A DNA stretch of 64,000 nt from an uncultured Bacteroidia bacterium. GTDB taxonomy: Bacteria; Bacteroidota; Bacteroidia; Bacteroidales; UBA932. Location of the stretch: assembly GCA_902761655.1 (NCBI GenBank), contig CACWLD010000001.1, positions 1 to 64,000 of the forward strand. The letters are read 5' to 3'. Position numbers and translations under genes: made by a program. Of the stretch, positions 8,335 to 18,265 are shown piece by piece (within the stretch, counting starts at the first letter, position 1; each line of letters begins with the position of its first letter). The notes below the pieces were generated by a model. It was not told the origin of the DNA. It saw only the letters and a program-made list of their open reading frames with translations, and did not search any database.

Positions 8335-10542
8335 ATGCCTGACTCATTGGCCGTTCGTGCCAAGCTGAAGGAATTCTTCGGCTATGACACCTTCAAGGGA
8401 GACCAGGAGAGGATCATCTCTCACCTGGTGGCGGGGGGCGATGCGTTCGTCCTTATGCCAACCGGTGGCGGAAAGTCCCTCTGCTACCAGCTTCCTGCGC
8501 TCCTTATGGAGGGAACGGCCATTGTGATATCACCACTCATCGCCCTGATGAAGAATCAGGTGGACGCCATACGCGGCTTTGAGGCGGGCAGCGAGTGCAT
8601 AGCGCATTTCCTCAATTCCTCCCTTTCCAGGCAGCAGATAGCTGATGTCCGCGAGGACCTGCTCTCCGGCCGCACCAAGTTGCTGTACGTGGCGCCGGAG
8701 TCCCTCACCAAGGCGGACAACATCACCCTGCTCAAGGAAATCAAGGTTTCCTTCTACGCGGTGGACGAGGCCCACTGTATTTCCGAGTGGGGCCACGATT
8801 TCCGCCCGGAATACCGCCGTATCCGCTCCATAGTGGAAGAGATTGGCCGCGCGCCAATAATCGCCCTCACGGCTACGGCAACCCTCAAGGTGCAGAGCGA
8901 CATACTCAAGAACCTGGGCATTCCTGATGCCGCAATCTTCAAGTCTTCCTTCAACCGCCCCAACCTCTATTACGAGGTGCGCGAGAAGGTTGAGCCGGAA
9001 AAGGACATAATAAGGTTCATACGCCAGAATCCCGGCAAGTCAGGAATCATTTACTGCCTGAGCCGCAAGAAGGTGGAGGAAATGGCCCAGCTGCTGAATA
9101 TCAACGGCATAAAGGCCAGGCCGTATCACGCCGGACTGGACGCCAAGACAAGGACGGAGAACCAGGATCTTTTCCTGATGGAAGAGATTGACGTGATTGT
9201 GGCCACAATAGCCTTTGGAATGGGAATAGACAAGCCGGATGTGCGCTTTGTAATCCACTATGACATTCCAAAGAGCATAGAGAGCTATTATCAGGAGACA
9301 GGCCGCGCAGGCCGCGACGGCAAGGAAGGCCAGTGCATAACCTATTACAGTTACAAGGACATCCAGAAACTGGAAAAGTTTATGCAGGGCAAGCCCGTGT
9401 CCGAGCAGGAAATAGGCAGGCAGCTGCTTTCGGAGGTTGTCGCCTATGCGGAATCCAGCCAGTGCCGCCGCAAGCTGCTGCTGCACTACTTTGGCGAGGA
9501 GTATCCGCAGGACAACTGTGGCAGCTGCGACAACTGCCTCAATCCAAAGCCCACCTTTGACGGCCGCAAGGAGATGTGCAGGGTAATTGAACTTATCCTG
9601 TCAATGCCGGAGAACTTCAAGATGGAGCATCTGGCAAATATCCTTACCGGCAAGCAGAACGCCGCCATCACCTCCTACCATCACGACCAGCTCCCGCTGT
9701 TCGGAAGCGGCAAGGACCATACTGAGAAATTCTGGTGTACCGTCATCCATCAGGGCCTCATCCTGCATCTGCTGGACAAGGGCATAGAGACTTACGGACT
9801 TATCTCGGTAACAGACAAGGGCAAGGAATTCTTCGAGCATCCTACCGCCCTGCAGTTGGTGGAGGACCGTATTTTCCCTGACGGAGTATCCGAAGAGGAA
9901 GACGATGACGACGGCGCAGCCGCTTCGCTCAAGGCTGGCGGCGGAGGAGGAGATATGACGCTCCTGTCAATGCTCAAGGACCTCCGCAAGGATATGGGAC
10001 GCAGGCTAAAACTTCAGCCCTGGATAATCTTCGGCGATCCCGCCCTTGAGGATATGTCCATCCTTTATCCTATCACCTACGACGAGCTCAAGAACTGCCA
10101 GGGCGTGGGCGAAGGCAAGGCGCGCAAGTTCGGCGCCGAGTTCATCGCCCTCATCAAGAAATACGTAGAGGAGAACGACATCACCCGTCCGGACGACTTT
10201 GTGATGAAATCCTCTCCCAGCAAGTCCGAGAACAAGGTCTATATTATCAAGAGCGTTGACCGCCAGCTTCCTTTGGAAGACATAGCGGAGGCCCGCGGCC
10301 TTGAGATGGACGAGCTGATGAGCGAGATAGAGGCCATAGTGGCAACCGGAACCAAACTCAACCTGGACTATTACATACGCCAGGAAGTGGATGACGAAGT
10401 GGTTGAGGAGATCCTGGATTATTTCAAGGAAGAAGCCACGTCAGACTCCCTCCAGGACGCCATCGCCGCGCTGGAACCTGATTGCGAGGAGATGGAGATC
10501 AGACTTGCCAGGATCAAGTTCCTGTGCGAAATCGCGTCCTGA
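8335..10542 (+). CDS. recQ: ATP-dependent DNA helicase RecQ
   Basis: A 735-residue superfamily 2 helicase. Walker A is 'PTGGGKSLCYQLPAL' near residue 42. The DEAH box 'DEAHCISEWGHDFRPEYR', 'ALTATAT' and motif VI 'YYQETGRAGRDG' follow. The RQC zinc cluster is around 'CRRK' and 'CGSCDNC' (residues about 375-402). An HRDC domain follows a Gly- and Asp-rich linker (about 525-545). The last 115 residues or so look like the helicase C-terminal winged-helix extension seen in Bacteroidota RecQ. The enzyme unwinds DNA 3' to 5' in recombination and fork repair. It sits directly before dnaG, a replication gene. Confidence 0.95.
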   Translation: MPDSLAVRAKLKEFFGYDTFKGDQERIISHLVAGGDAFVLMPTGGGKSLCYQLPALLMEGTAIVISPLIALMKNQVDAIRGFEAGSECIAHFLNSSLSRQQIADVREDLLSGRTKLLYVAPESLTKADNITLLKEIKVSFYAVDEAHCISEWGHDFRPEYRRIRSIVEEIGRAPIIALTATATLKVQSDILKNLGIPDAAIFKSSFNRPNLYYEVREKVEPEKDIIRFIRQNPGKSGIIYCLSRKKVEEMAQLLNINGIKARPYHAGLDAKTRTENQDLFLMEEIDVIVATIAFGMGIDKPDVRFVIHYDIPKSIESYYQETGRAGRDGKEGQCITYYSYKDIQKLEKFMQGKPVSEQEIGRQLLSEVVAYAESSQCRRKLLLHYFGEEYPQDNCGSCDNCLNPKPTFDGRKEMCRVIELILSMPENFKMEHLANILTGKQNAAITSYHHDQLPLFGSGKDHTEKFWCTVIHQGLILHLLDKGIETYGLISVTDKGKEFFEHPTALQLVEDRIFPDGVSEEEDDDDGAAASLKAGGGGGDMTLLSMLKDLRKDMGRRLKLQPWIIFGDPALEDMSILYPITYDELKNCQGVGEGKARKFGAEFIALIKKYVEENDITRPDDFVMKSSPSKSENKVYIIKSVDRQLPLEDIAEARGLEMDELMSEIEAIVATGTKLNLDYYIRQEVDDEVVEEILDYFKEEATSDSLQDAIAALEPDCEEMEIRLARIKFLCEIAS

Positions 10543-10545
10543 CCT

Positions 10546-12543
10546 ATGATTCCCCAGGAGACAGTAAGCCTTATTCTGGACACCGCCCAGATAGTTGACG
10601 TCGTGAGCGACTTTGTCTCGCTCAAGAGGCGTGGTGCCAATTACGTGGCCTGCTGTCCCTTCCATAACGAGAAAACCCCTTCCTTTTACGTCTCGCCCTC
10701 AAAGGGCATTTTCAAATGCTTCGGCTGCGGCAAGTCCGGTACGGCCGTTGGATTTGTAATGGAGCACGAGCACTGTACATACGTCGAGGCCCTGAAGTTC
10801 CTTGCCCGCAAATACAACATAGAGGTTCAGGAAAAGGAAGAGACGGATGAGGACCGCGAGCGGCATCAGCGCAGGGAGAGCCTGATGCTGGTGTCCGAAT
10901 TTGCCCAGAAATTCTTCGTCTCCCGCCTGAGGGAGACGCCTGAAGGCCGCAACGTGGGGCTCGCGTATTTCAAGAGCCGCGGCCTGGAAGATTCCACAAT
11001 AGAAAAATACGGCCTTGGATGGGCCCCTACGTCGCGGCACGCCCTTGTGGACGCCGCGTCGGAGGCCGGCTACAAGGCTGAATATCTGGTAGAGACAGGC
11101 CTCTGCAACCGCAGGGACGACGGCTCCTTGAGCGACCGTTTCTACGACAGGATAGTATTCCCAATATACTCTGTCAGCGGCAGGGTGATAGCCTTTGGTT
11201 GCCGGACGCTGCGGTCGGACTACAAAGACCTCAATATTGGCAAGTACGTCAATTCCCAGGAATCAGAGATTTACATAAAGCGCCAGAGCCTGTACGGAAT
11301 CTATCACGCAAAGAGCGAGATTTCACGCCAGAACAAGTGCTACCTGGTGGAGGGATACCTTGACGTGCTGTCAATGCATCAGCTTGGCATTGTCAATACG
11401 GTGGCTTCCAGCGGCACCTCGCTCACGGAAGAGCAGGTGCGCCTGATAAAGAAGTTCACTGACAACGTCACAATAATGTACGACGGTGACTCCGCCGGAA
11501 TCCACGCCGCCCTCAGGGGAATAGATATGGTCCTGAAAGAGGGACTTAACGTAAGGATTGTGCTCATCCCTGACGGGGACGACCCTGACTCCTACGCGCG
11601 CAAGCACAGCCTTGCGGAGGTGCAGGAGTTCATAGGCACGCACGAGCAGGACTTCATCAATTTCAAGGCGGAACTGCTTATGAAAGAGGCCGGCACGGAC
11701 ATCATCCGCAAGGCCAACCTCATAAACGAGATAGCGGACACCATAGCAAACATTTCCGACGCGGTAAAGCGCTCGGTTTACGTGCAGGCCGTGTCGGACC
11801 GCTTTGGAATTGAGCAGAACGTGCTTTTTGGCAGGATAAGCTCCACGCGCCGCAAGATGCTTGCCGACGAGCGCAAGGTGCAGGAGCGCGAGGAAAGGCG
11901 CAAGGCTGCGGCGCTGCCTCCGCTCCCGGAGGAGTATCCCGGCGGATACGTTCCGGAGCAGAGCGCCGTGCAGCTTACTATGGACGCCCTTGAGGTCAAC
12001 AAGATTGTGGCCCCGTCGGAGCGGGAACTGATCTCGTTCCTCCTGCAGTACGGCCACGACACGCTGGATTTTGCCAGCGATTCCAAATACTACTCCGGAT
12101 CTGAAGAGGACAAGGCCACCGTGGCGGAGTTCATAGACGCTTCGCTTTCCGCCGATGGCGGAGTGCTCATCAACCCCGCCTACGACAAGATTTACCAGGC
12201 CTATATGGCCTCCTATTTCGAGGGCTGCAGCCAGAACGACATCCTCCACACCCTGCTCAGTTCCCCGGACCCGGAAATAACATTCGTGGTTTCCCAGCTT
12301 TCCCTGGAACGCTACCAGTTGACGGTGAAAGACTTCCGCAACGCCCTCACCACCCGGGCGTCCTGGCTGGTCAAATTTGTGCCGCAGACCATCCTTACTT
12401 ATATGGAACGTAAGATAGAAAGCCGTATTTCAGACCTTAAAGCACAACTTGCGGGCGCTGACAGCCAGTCCCAGGACAATATTTTGACAGAAATTCTTAA
12501 ATTGCAGGCCGCCCAGAAAAAGGTCCAAAAAGAAATGCAATAA
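10546..12543 (+). CDS. dnaG: DNA primase DnaG
   Basis: A 665-residue primase. The N-terminal zinc-binding domain is visible as 'CPFHNEKTPSF' with a second 'CFGCGKSG' pair (residues about 38-65). The TOPRIM core has 'LVEGYLDVL' with its Glu, 'MYDGDSAG' and 'PDGDDPDSY'. The C-terminal 200 residues are the poorly conserved DnaB-binding region. The enzyme makes RNA primers for lagging-strand synthesis. It starts three bases after recQ and ends three bases before metG, so all three are probably on one message. Length is normal for the phylum. Confidence 0.96.
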   Translation: MIPQETVSLILDTAQIVDVVSDFVSLKRRGANYVACCPFHNEKTPSFYVSPSKGIFKCFGCGKSGTAVGFVMEHEHCTYVEALKFLARKYNIEVQEKEETDEDRERHQRRESLMLVSEFAQKFFVSRLRETPEGRNVGLAYFKSRGLEDSTIEKYGLGWAPTSRHALVDAASEAGYKAEYLVETGLCNRRDDGSLSDRFYDRIVFPIYSVSGRVIAFGCRTLRSDYKDLNIGKYVNSQESEIYIKRQSLYGIYHAKSEISRQNKCYLVEGYLDVLSMHQLGIVNTVASSGTSLTEEQVRLIKKFTDNVTIMYDGDSAGIHAALRGIDMVLKEGLNVRIVLIPDGDDPDSYARKHSLAEVQEFIGTHEQDFINFKAELLMKEAGTDIIRKANLINEIADTIANISDAVKRSVYVQAVSDRFGIEQNVLFGRISSTRRKMLADERKVQEREERRKAAALPPLPEEYPGGYVPEQSAVQLTMDALEVNKIVAPSERELISFLLQYGHDTLDFASDSKYYSGSEEDKATVAEFIDASLSADGGVLINPAYDKIYQAYMASYFEGCSQNDILHTLLSSPDPEITFVVSQLSLERYQLTVKDFRNALTTRASWLVKFVPQTILTYMERKIESRISDLKAQLAGADSQSQDNILTEILKLQAAQKKVQKEMQ

Positions 12544-12546
12544 AAT

Positions 12547-14595
12547 ATGGATAAAAACTTCAAGAGAACGCTTGTTACCTGTGCCCTTCCTTACGCGAAC
12601 GGCCCCGTCCACATAGGACACCTTGCAGGAGTATACGTGCCTGCCGACATTTATGTACGCTATCTCCGCCTCCGCGGAAAGGAAGTGCTGTACGTGTGCG
12701 GCAGCGACGAGCACGGTGTCCCAATCACCATCAAGGCCCGTCAGCTTGGCTGCTCGCCCCAGGATATCGTGGACAAGTATCACAATATTATAAAGGAGAG
12801 CTTCAAGGCTCTGGGAATCAACTTTGACGTCTATGGAAGGACCTCTTCCAAGATCCACGCGGAAACCGCTTCGGAATTCTTCAAGAGGCTTTACGACAAG
12901 GGAAAGTTCATCACCCGCGAAAGCGAGCAGTACTATGACCCTGAGGCAAAGACCTTCCTTGCAGACCGCTACATTGTGGGAACCTGTCCAAAATGCGGCT
13001 CTGAGGGAGCCTATGGCGACCAGTGTGAGAAATGCGGTTCCACGCTTTCTCCGGAGGAGCTGATCAACCCCAAGTCCAAGCTCAGCGGCGCTGAGCCCAT
13101 CAAGAAGAAGACCACCCATTGGTATCTTCCTCTGGACAAAGACGAGCAGTGGCTCCGCGAATGGATACTTGAAGGCCACAAGGAGTGGCGTACAAACGTT
13201 TACGGCCAGGTAAAGAGCTGGCTGGATTCAGGCCTGCAGCCGCGTGCCGTAACCCGAGACCTGGACTGGGGCGTTCCCGTCCCTGTAGAGGGCGCGGAAG
13301 GCAAGGTGCTGTATGTATGGTTCGATGCGCCAATAGGCTATATCTCCAACACCAAGGAACTCCTTCCGGACAGTTGGGAGAAATGGTGGAAGAGCCCGGA
13401 TACCAAGCTTGTCCACTTCATTGGAAAGGACAACATAGTATTCCACTGCATAGTATTTCCATCAATGCTCAAGGCTTACGGAGACGGATTCATACTTCCT
13501 GAGAACGTGCCTGCAAACGAGTTCCTGAACCTGGAAGGGGACAAGATATCCACCTCCCGCAACTGGGCCGTATGGGCTCACGAGTATGTCCAGGATTTCC
13601 CCGGTAAGGAGGATGCCCTCCGCTACGTGCTCACCGCCAACGCACCTGAGACCAAGGACAACGACTTCAGCTGGAAGGACTTCCAGACCCGCAACAATTC
13701 CGAGTTAGTAGCAGTCTTTGGAAACTTTGTGAACAGGGCTATAGTACTCACGCACAAATACTTCGGCGGAAAGGTGCCGGCGCTTGGAGAGCTTCAGGAA
13801 GTTGACAGTGCCGCGCTTGCGGAGATTCCCGCGCTCAAGGCTTCACTTGAAAAGAACATAGAGAACTACCACTTCCGCGAGGCGCTCAAGGATGCTATGG
13901 GAATTGCCCGCGTGGGCAACAAGTACATCTCCGACACGGAGCCCTGGAAGGTTGCAAAGGAGGATATGGCCCGCACCGCCACCATCCTGAATGTGTCGCT
14001 GCAGCTGTGCGCCTGGCTGAGCGTGGCGTTTGAGCCGTTCACTCCGTTCGCGTGCGCCCGCCTGCGCAAGATGCTTGACTGCAGCCCTTCCTGGGACAGC
14101 ATTGGACAGATGGGCCTTCTGGAGGAGGGCCACGCCATTGGCGCTGCAGAACTGCTGTTCACCAAGGTTGAGGACGACCAGATAGAGGCGCAGCTGGCCA
14201 AGCTTGCCGCCGCCAAGGCGGAGCATCTGGCAGCTGAAGCCGCCGCTGCCCCGGTTGAGCCCCAGAAAGAAGAGGTTACCTTTGAGCAGTTCCAGGCAAT
14301 GGACATCCGCACCGCAACCGTGCTGGAGGCAGAAAAGGTTCCAAAGACTGACAAACTGCTCAAGCTTACCATAGATACCGGAATTGACAAGAGAACCATA
14401 GTATCCGGCATAGCCCAGTACTATTCTCCTGAAGATATGGTGGGCAAGCAGATATGCATCCTGGCCAACCTCAAGCCAAGGATGATCAAGGGAATAGAGT
14501 CAAAGGGAATGATCCTGATGGCCTCCCAGAAAGACGGCAAGATGCGTTTCATTACGCCGCAGGAGGTTGTAAACAACGGATCGCAGGTAGGCTAG
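12547..14595 (+). CDS. metG: Methionyl-tRNA synthetase with C-terminal tRNA-binding domain
   Basis: A 682-residue class I synthetase. The HIGH motif appears as '[10 protein letters not shown]' and the zinc knuckle as 'CPKCGSEG' plus 'CEKCGS'. The KMSKS loop is 'KISTSRN', a variant form that keeps the first Lys and the Ser positions. Residues about 575-680 form the OB-fold tRNA-binding domain ('[11 protein letters not shown]', 'IVSGIAQYY', '[14 protein letters not shown]'). It charges tRNA-Met. The linker just before the OB domain is Ala/Glu-rich and probably flexible. The stop overlaps the convergent methyltransferase gene by four bases. Confidence 0.96.
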   Translation: MDKNFKRTLVTCALPYANGPVHIGHLAGVYVPADIYVRYLRLRGKEVLYVCGSDEHGVPITIKARQLGCSPQDIVDKYHNIIKESFKALGINFDVYGRTSSKIHAETASEFFKRLYDKGKFITRESEQYYDPEAKTFLADRYIVGTCPKCGSEGAYGDQCEKCGSTLSPEELINPKSKLSGAEPIKKKTTHWYLPLDKDEQWLREWILEGHKEWRTNVYGQVKSWLDSGLQPRAVTRDLDWGVPVPVEGAEGKVLYVWFDAPIGYISNTKELLPDSWEKWWKSPDTKLVHFIGKDNIVFHCIVFPSMLKAYGDGFILPENVPANEFLNLEGDKISTSRNWAVWAHEYVQDFPGKEDALRYVLTANAPETKDNDFSWKDFQTRNNSELVAVFGNFVNRAIVLTHKYFGGKVPALGELQEVDSAALAEIPALKASLEKNIENYHFREALKDAMGIARVGNKYISDTEPWKVAKEDMARTATILNVSLQLCAWLSVAFEPFTPFACARLRKMLDCSPSWDSIGQMGLLEEGHAIGAAELLFTKVEDDQIEAQLAKLAAAKAEHLAAEAAAAPVEPQKEEVTFEQFQAMDIRTATVLEAEKVPKTDKLLKLTIDTGIDKRTIVSGIAQYYSPEDMVGKQICILANLKPRMIKGIESKGMILMASQKDGKMRFITPQEVVNNGSQVG

Positions 14596-15227
14596 CCCTT
14601 CTTACGGATAACTGAAAGACCGTCGCGTATGGGAAGTATTGCAACTTCCACGCGGGGGTCTTTCGCTATTTTGTCGTTGAACGCAAGCAGGCCTTGCGTC
14701 TGCCTGTCGCCGGCAGGGTCTGGTCCAAGCACCTTGCCTCCCAGCAGCACATCGTCCACCAGGATCAGGGCGCCGGGGCGGAGCTTGTCAAATACAAGGT
14801 CGTAATACTGGCAGTACTCTCGCTTGTTGGCATCTATGTAAACCAGGTCAAAGGGGCCTGGAAGGCTTTCCAGGGTCTCAAGGGCATCGCCAATGTGCAA
14901 TGTTATGAGTTCTTCGACGCCAGCGCGCCGCCAACCCTCGCGTGTGAGATCTTCAAGCTCGTCATTGATCTCAAGGGTGTGTATATGTCCCTGTCCGTGA
15001 AGCCCTTGAGCCAGGCAGACTGCGGAATACCCCGTGAAGGTCCCAATCTCAAGGATATCCCGCGCCCCGGTCAATTCCACCAGCATTGTAAGCAAGCGCC
15101 CCTGCACGGCTCCTGAAAGCATCTGGGGATAGTTTGTATGTAAATTGGTCTGCTTCTCAATCCATTCCAGCGCCTCCCCCTGCGCAGTGCTGTGTTCCCG
15201 GATATATTTGTCAATGGCGGTCTCCAT
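14592..15227 (-). CDS. Class I SAM-dependent O-methyltransferase (TrmR/COMT-like)
   Basis: A 211-residue protein with the SAM motif '[12 protein letters not shown]', acidic 'TLEIN', and '[10 protein letters not shown]' and '[10 protein letters not shown]' with the metal-binding Asp residues of the catechol O-methyltransferase-like family. Relatives include small-molecule O-methyltransferases and TrmR, which methylates 5-hydroxyuridine in tRNA. Which substrate applies cannot be decided here. TrmR is plausible because Bacteroidota genomes usually keep one such gene among translation genes. No signal peptide is present. It is transcribed divergently from the oxidoreductase gene at 15300 and convergently to metG. 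Confidence 0.85.
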   Translation of the reverse strand: METAIDKYIREHSTAQGEALEWIEKQTNLHTNYPQMLSGAVQGRLLTMLVELTGARDILEIGTFTGYSAVCLAQGLHGQGHIHTLEINDELEDLTREGWRRAGVEELITLHIGDALETLESLPGPFDLVYIDANKREYCQYYDLVFDKLRPGALILVDDVLLGGKVLGPDPAGDRQTQGLLAFNDKIAKDPRVEVAILPIRDGLSVIRKKG

Positions 15228-15299
15228 CTATCAGATATTTTCATAAAAATAGCACTTTTTTCTGTATATTGTAAGCAGTAATCAAAGACTCACAGATCA

Positions 15300-16283
15300 A
15301 TGACCATCAAATTAGGAATCATCGGAGCCGGCTGGATTGCCGACAAGATGGCTGAAACCCTTACCGGGCTGAAGAATCCGGAGGTACAACTGTATGCTAT
15401 TTCTTCCAGGAATTTGGAGAAGGCTGAATTCTTTGCCAAGGAATGGGGCGTCCCAAAGGCATACGGCAGTTATGAAGAGATGCTGGAAGATCCGGAAGTG
15501 AACCTGGTATATGTGGCCACGCCGCATTCCCATCACTTTGCACATTCCAAGATGGCAATCGAGGCTGAAAAGCCAGTTTTGTGCGAGAAGGCCTTCACCG
15601 CCAACGCCCGCGAGGCCAAAGAACTCATAGCACTGGCGGAGAGCAAGGGGATATTCATCACGGAGGCCATCTGGACCCGCTATATGCCGTTGTCCCTTAA
15701 AGTGATGGACTTGATAAAGAGCGGAGCGATTGGCCGTCCCCGTATGATCTACGCCAGTCTCTGCTACGCAATGGAGAACAAGGAGCGCATACTGCGTCCG
15801 GACCTCTGCGGTGGCGCGCTCCTGGACCTTGGCGTTTACTGCCTCAATTTTGCCAGGATGTTCTTTGGTACGGACATAGTCAAGACGGACTCCACCTGCG
15901 TCCTGGGATCCACGGGAATGGATATGTACGAGACCATCACCCTGCAGTATGCTGATGGCAAACTGGCCAACCTGGTTTCCAGCGCTTATGGGCGCTGCAA
16001 CAGGGAAGGCCTGATAGTAGGGGACGACGCCTATATTGTCATAGACAATACCAACTGCCCTCAGGCGGCCCGTATCTACGATGCGGACTATAAGCTGGTG
16101 GCCGAGTACTTCCCGCCTGAGAATCAGGTTACAGGATACGAGCATCAGGTTCTGGCGTGCAAGGATGCTCTGGAGAAGGGGCTTCTGGAATCGCCGTATA
16201 TGCCTCACGCAGAGACCATTGCCATTATGGAGGAAATGGATGCGCTGCGGGCTGAATGGGGCGTGAAATATCCTATGGACTGA
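15300..16283 (+). CDS. Gfo/Idh/MocA family NAD(P)-dependent oxidoreductase
   Basis: A 327-residue protein. The N-terminal Rossmann motif is 'LGIIGAGWIADKMAETL'. The family EKP-like motif appears as 'KPVLCEKAF' near residue 95-105, and 'GGALLDLGVY' follows in the catalytic domain. Close relatives include dihydrodiol dehydrogenase-like and sugar dehydrogenases. The substrate is probably a sugar or cyclic polyol, but cannot be named. It stands alone: divergent from the methyltransferase gene and convergent (two-base gap) with the split M16 peptidase genes. I see no strong promoter box in the 72 bases upstream, only TATATTGT around 15264. Confidence 0.86.
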   Translation: MTIKLGIIGAGWIADKMAETLTGLKNPEVQLYAISSRNLEKAEFFAKEWGVPKAYGSYEEMLEDPEVNLVYVATPHSHHFAHSKMAIEAEKPVLCEKAFTANAREAKELIALAESKGIFITEAIWTRYMPLSLKVMDLIKSGAIGRPRMIYASLCYAMENKERILRPDLCGGALLDLGVYCLNFARMFFGTDIVKTDSTCVLGSTGMDMYETITLQYADGKLANLVSSAYGRCNREGLIVGDDAYIVIDNTNCPQAARIYDADYKLVAEYFPPENQVTGYEHQVLACKDALEKGLLESPYMPHAETIAIMEEMDALRAEWGVKYPMD

Positions 16284-16285
16284 TC

Positions 16286-16840
16286 CTACAGGTAAACCAG
16301 TTTTGAGATCTTGCCCGGGGCGAATATGCTCCGGGCTGCTTGTTGCAGCTCCTCTGCAGTGACGGCCTCTATGCGGGCGCGGTCCTCCTCGAAGGAGCTG
16401 ATGCGTCCGAAGGCAAGCAGGCTCTTGCCCATAGCCAGGCACTGCGTCTCGCCGTTATCTGAGCTGATGGCCATCTGGCCTATGAGCTGCTTTTTTGCGG
16501 CGCGAAGCCTTGCGGGGGAGAGCGGCTGCTCCTGGAGCTTTGCAATGGACTTGTTTATTGCGTCTATGCATTTGTCCAGGTTGGCTTTGTCGCAGCCTAT
16601 GCTTATGGCCATTATGCCGGAGTCAGTGTACTGGGTGTAGGAGCATTCAACGCTGTATACCCATCCGTTCTTTTCCCTCAGGAGGCTGTTGAGGATGGAG
16701 TTTGACGCGGGGCCGCCAAGGATGTTGGCAAGGAGGACGGCGGCTATGCGCTCCTTCTCCTGGTACAGGGAAGGGGCCACGGCGCCAATTACGGCGTTGA
16801 CCTCGTGGTTGTGCCTGTCTATTGTCTTGTCAAACTGCAT
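16286..16840 (-). CDS. M16 peptidase, C-terminal half (split gene)
   Basis: A 184-residue protein that matches only the second, non-catalytic domain of M16 peptidases. Conserved features are 'NHEVNAVIG', 'LANILGGPASNS', 'LLREKNGWVYSVE' (the Arg and Tyr that hold the substrate C-terminus) and 'KKQLIGQMAIS'. The metal-binding HxxEH motif is in the separate upstream gene. Its ATG lies 22 bases inside the end of the N-terminal half, in a different (-1) frame, and about 20 residues of the usual interdomain linker are missing. It may be a natural two-subunit enzyme, a frameshift of the genome, or a sequencing indel. Both halves are otherwise undamaged. Confidence 0.82.
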   Translation of the reverse strand: MQFDKTIDRHNHEVNAVIGAVAPSLYQEKERIAAVLLANILGGPASNSILNSLLREKNGWVYSVECSYTQYTDSGIMAISIGCDKANLDKCIDAINKSIAKLQEQPLSPARLRAAKKQLIGQMAISSDNGETQCLAMGKSLLAFGRISSFEEDRARIEAVTAEELQQAARSIFAPGKISKLVYL

Positions 16841-17436
16841 ATGTATTTCTCCATAAGGGATTCGTCCAGGTCCGCCACTACGGTAAGGGCCATCTTGTCC
16901 GGGGTGAATTTCTCCCGTGCGAAGCGCTGCATCTCTTCCGATGTTATTTTCCTTACCGATGCGGCCGTGCCCAGGATGGGGCGGCCAAGGGGGTGGCCTT
17001 CAAAGAGCATTTCCTCGAATTTGTCGTAGACGTCGTCCGCAGGGCTGTCCTTGTAGGACATAATTTCTTCTATCACTACGCCTTTTTCCTTTTCTATCTC
17101 CTTTTCAGGGAAGGTTGGGCAGGTGGCCAGTTCCATCAGAAGGTCTATCGCCTTGCGGACGTCTTCCTTGAGGGTGGTGGCGTGGAGGACAATCTCTTCC
17201 TTGGTGGTGAAGGCGTTGAGCTCTCCGCCCAGACGGTCAAGGCAGCTGTTGATGCTTGCTGCGCTGCGCTTGGCGGTGCCTTTGAAGATGGTATGCTCCA
17301 CAAAGTGGGCGATGCCGCTGTGGTAGCCTTCCTCGTCCCTGGTGCCGCATCGGATACCAAGGGAGCAGTAGGCTACTGCGGAGCCGCTTCGCTTAATGGC
17401 GTACAGCATTCCGGAAGAGGTCTTGCCTATTGTCAT
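16819..17436 (-). CDS. M16 peptidase, N-terminal catalytic half (split gene)
   Basis: A 205-residue protein with the inverted zinc motif HxxEH as H44-F-V-E47-H48 and the downstream ligand E124 in 'VVIEEI', 76 residues after H48 as the family requires. This is the catalytic half of a processing-peptidase-like M16 enzyme, normally about 410 residues in a single chain. The product ends just after the first domain, and the second domain is encoded by the overlapping gene 16286-16840. The start ATG overlaps the stop of the secreted-protein gene upstream (ATGA). An earlier in-frame start would lie within that gene and add an unrelated N-terminus. No signal peptide is seen. Confidence 0.85.
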   Translation of the reverse strand: MTIGKTSSGMLYAIKRSGSAVAYCSLGIRCGTRDEEGYHSGIAHFVEHTIFKGTAKRSAASINSCLDRLGGELNAFTTKEEIVLHATTLKEDVRKAIDLLMELATCPTFPEKEIEKEKGVVIEEIMSYKDSPADDVYDKFEEMLFEGHPLGRPILGTAASVRKITSEEMQRFAREKFTPDKMALTVVADLDESLMEKYICSLTRQ

Positions 17437-18224
17437 TTCTTCTTGAGGGCGGAGATGATTGTCATATCGGCGGAGGTCAGGCCGCTCTTCTTGCCGGAAG
17501 ATACCTTGTGGGTGGCGTAGAAGTAGAGCTCGTGCGTGGAGGCGTTGAGGAGGAAGACGTAGCACTTGCCTTTCTTTGTGCCTGGTGCGGGGGCTACGCT
17601 GTAGCTGACTACGGAGTCTTCGTCCTCCTCAAGGAAGACGTCATCGACGTCGTCCTCGTCAAGGACACGGATTTCTTTCTCCACCCATTTGGGGTCTGCG
17701 GGGATGGCGAGGTCGTCCCTGGATATGTATATCTTCTTGTTGGCCCCTTTGTAAAGGTTCTTGGAGTAGTTGGCGAGGCCTATGTAGCCGGTCATATCGG
17801 AATTGATGGAGTCCATCACGTAAGCCTGGAGGATGTCTATGAATGCGGGCAGGTAGAGCATTTCCCGCCCGGAAGGGTTTCCGCTGGTGCAGTATGGAAG
17901 GTTGATGACCTCCAGACCCTCCTTGGAGAGGGCGAAGGCGCTGACGCCGCTCACGTCCACCATACGCAGGAAGTAGTAGCTGTCGTCCTTCTTGAGACTG
18001 TCATATTCCTCAAGGGTGCAGAACTCGTAGGGGGAGATGCGCCAGCGGCGGGCTATCTCTTCCTTGAGGGGACCGTCAAGCATATCGCTGCCGGACAGGA
18101 CTATCTTTGTGGTCTTTGTGGGGAAGTCGCTCAGCTTGACTTTCTTGGTGTAAATCTTGGCCTGGGCGGAGCACAGGACAGGCAACAAGAGAAGGGCTGC
18201 CAGAAGGAGGTAAAACTTTTTCAT
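17433..18224 (-). CDS. Secreted protein of unknown function
   Basis: A 263-residue protein starting with MKKFYLLLAALLLLPVLCSAQ, a clear Sec signal peptide probably cut after the Ser-Ala. There is a cysteine in the hydrophobic end but no good lipobox. The mature part has no domain I recognise. It contains an acidic patch around 'EDDVDDVFLEEDED' near residue 205, and 'KCYVFLLNASTHELYFY' towards the end. I chose the ATG at 18224 because it begins the signal peptide; an earlier start would add six residues. It is translationally coupled to the split M16 peptidase, which suggests joint action, but there is no direct evidence. Confidence 0.7.
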   Translation of the reverse strand: MKKFYLLLAALLLLPVLCSAQAKIYTKKVKLSDFPTKTTKIVLSGSDMLDGPLKEEIARRWRISPYEFCTLEEYDSLKKDDSYYFLRMVDVSGVSAFALSKEGLEVINLPYCTSGNPSGREMLYLPAFIDILQAYVMDSINSDMTGYIGLANYSKNLYKGANKKIYISRDDLAIPADPKWVEKEIRVLDEDDVDDVFLEEDEDSVVSYSVAPAPGTKKGKCYVFLLNASTHELYFYATHKVSSGKKSGLTSADMTIISALKKK

Positions 18225-18251
18225 ATGAACAAAAATACACAAAATAATGCT

Positions 18252-18259
18252 TAAATTTG
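18252..18259 (+). promoter_or_regulatory. -7 box (TAAATTTG) for dnaX-lptB
   Basis: TAAATTTG ends seven bases before the dnaX ATG at 18266. If transcription starts four to six bases after the box, as in other Bacteroidota, the message has almost no leader. No clear -33 element is visible. Confidence 0.5.
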
Positions 18260-18265
18260 TGAGTT

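Noticed and set aside
12547..14595. Non-standard KMSKS motif (KISTS) in MetRS as sign of inactivity
   Set aside because: The first Lys and the key Ser are kept and the rest of the protein is intact; this is a known kind of variation.
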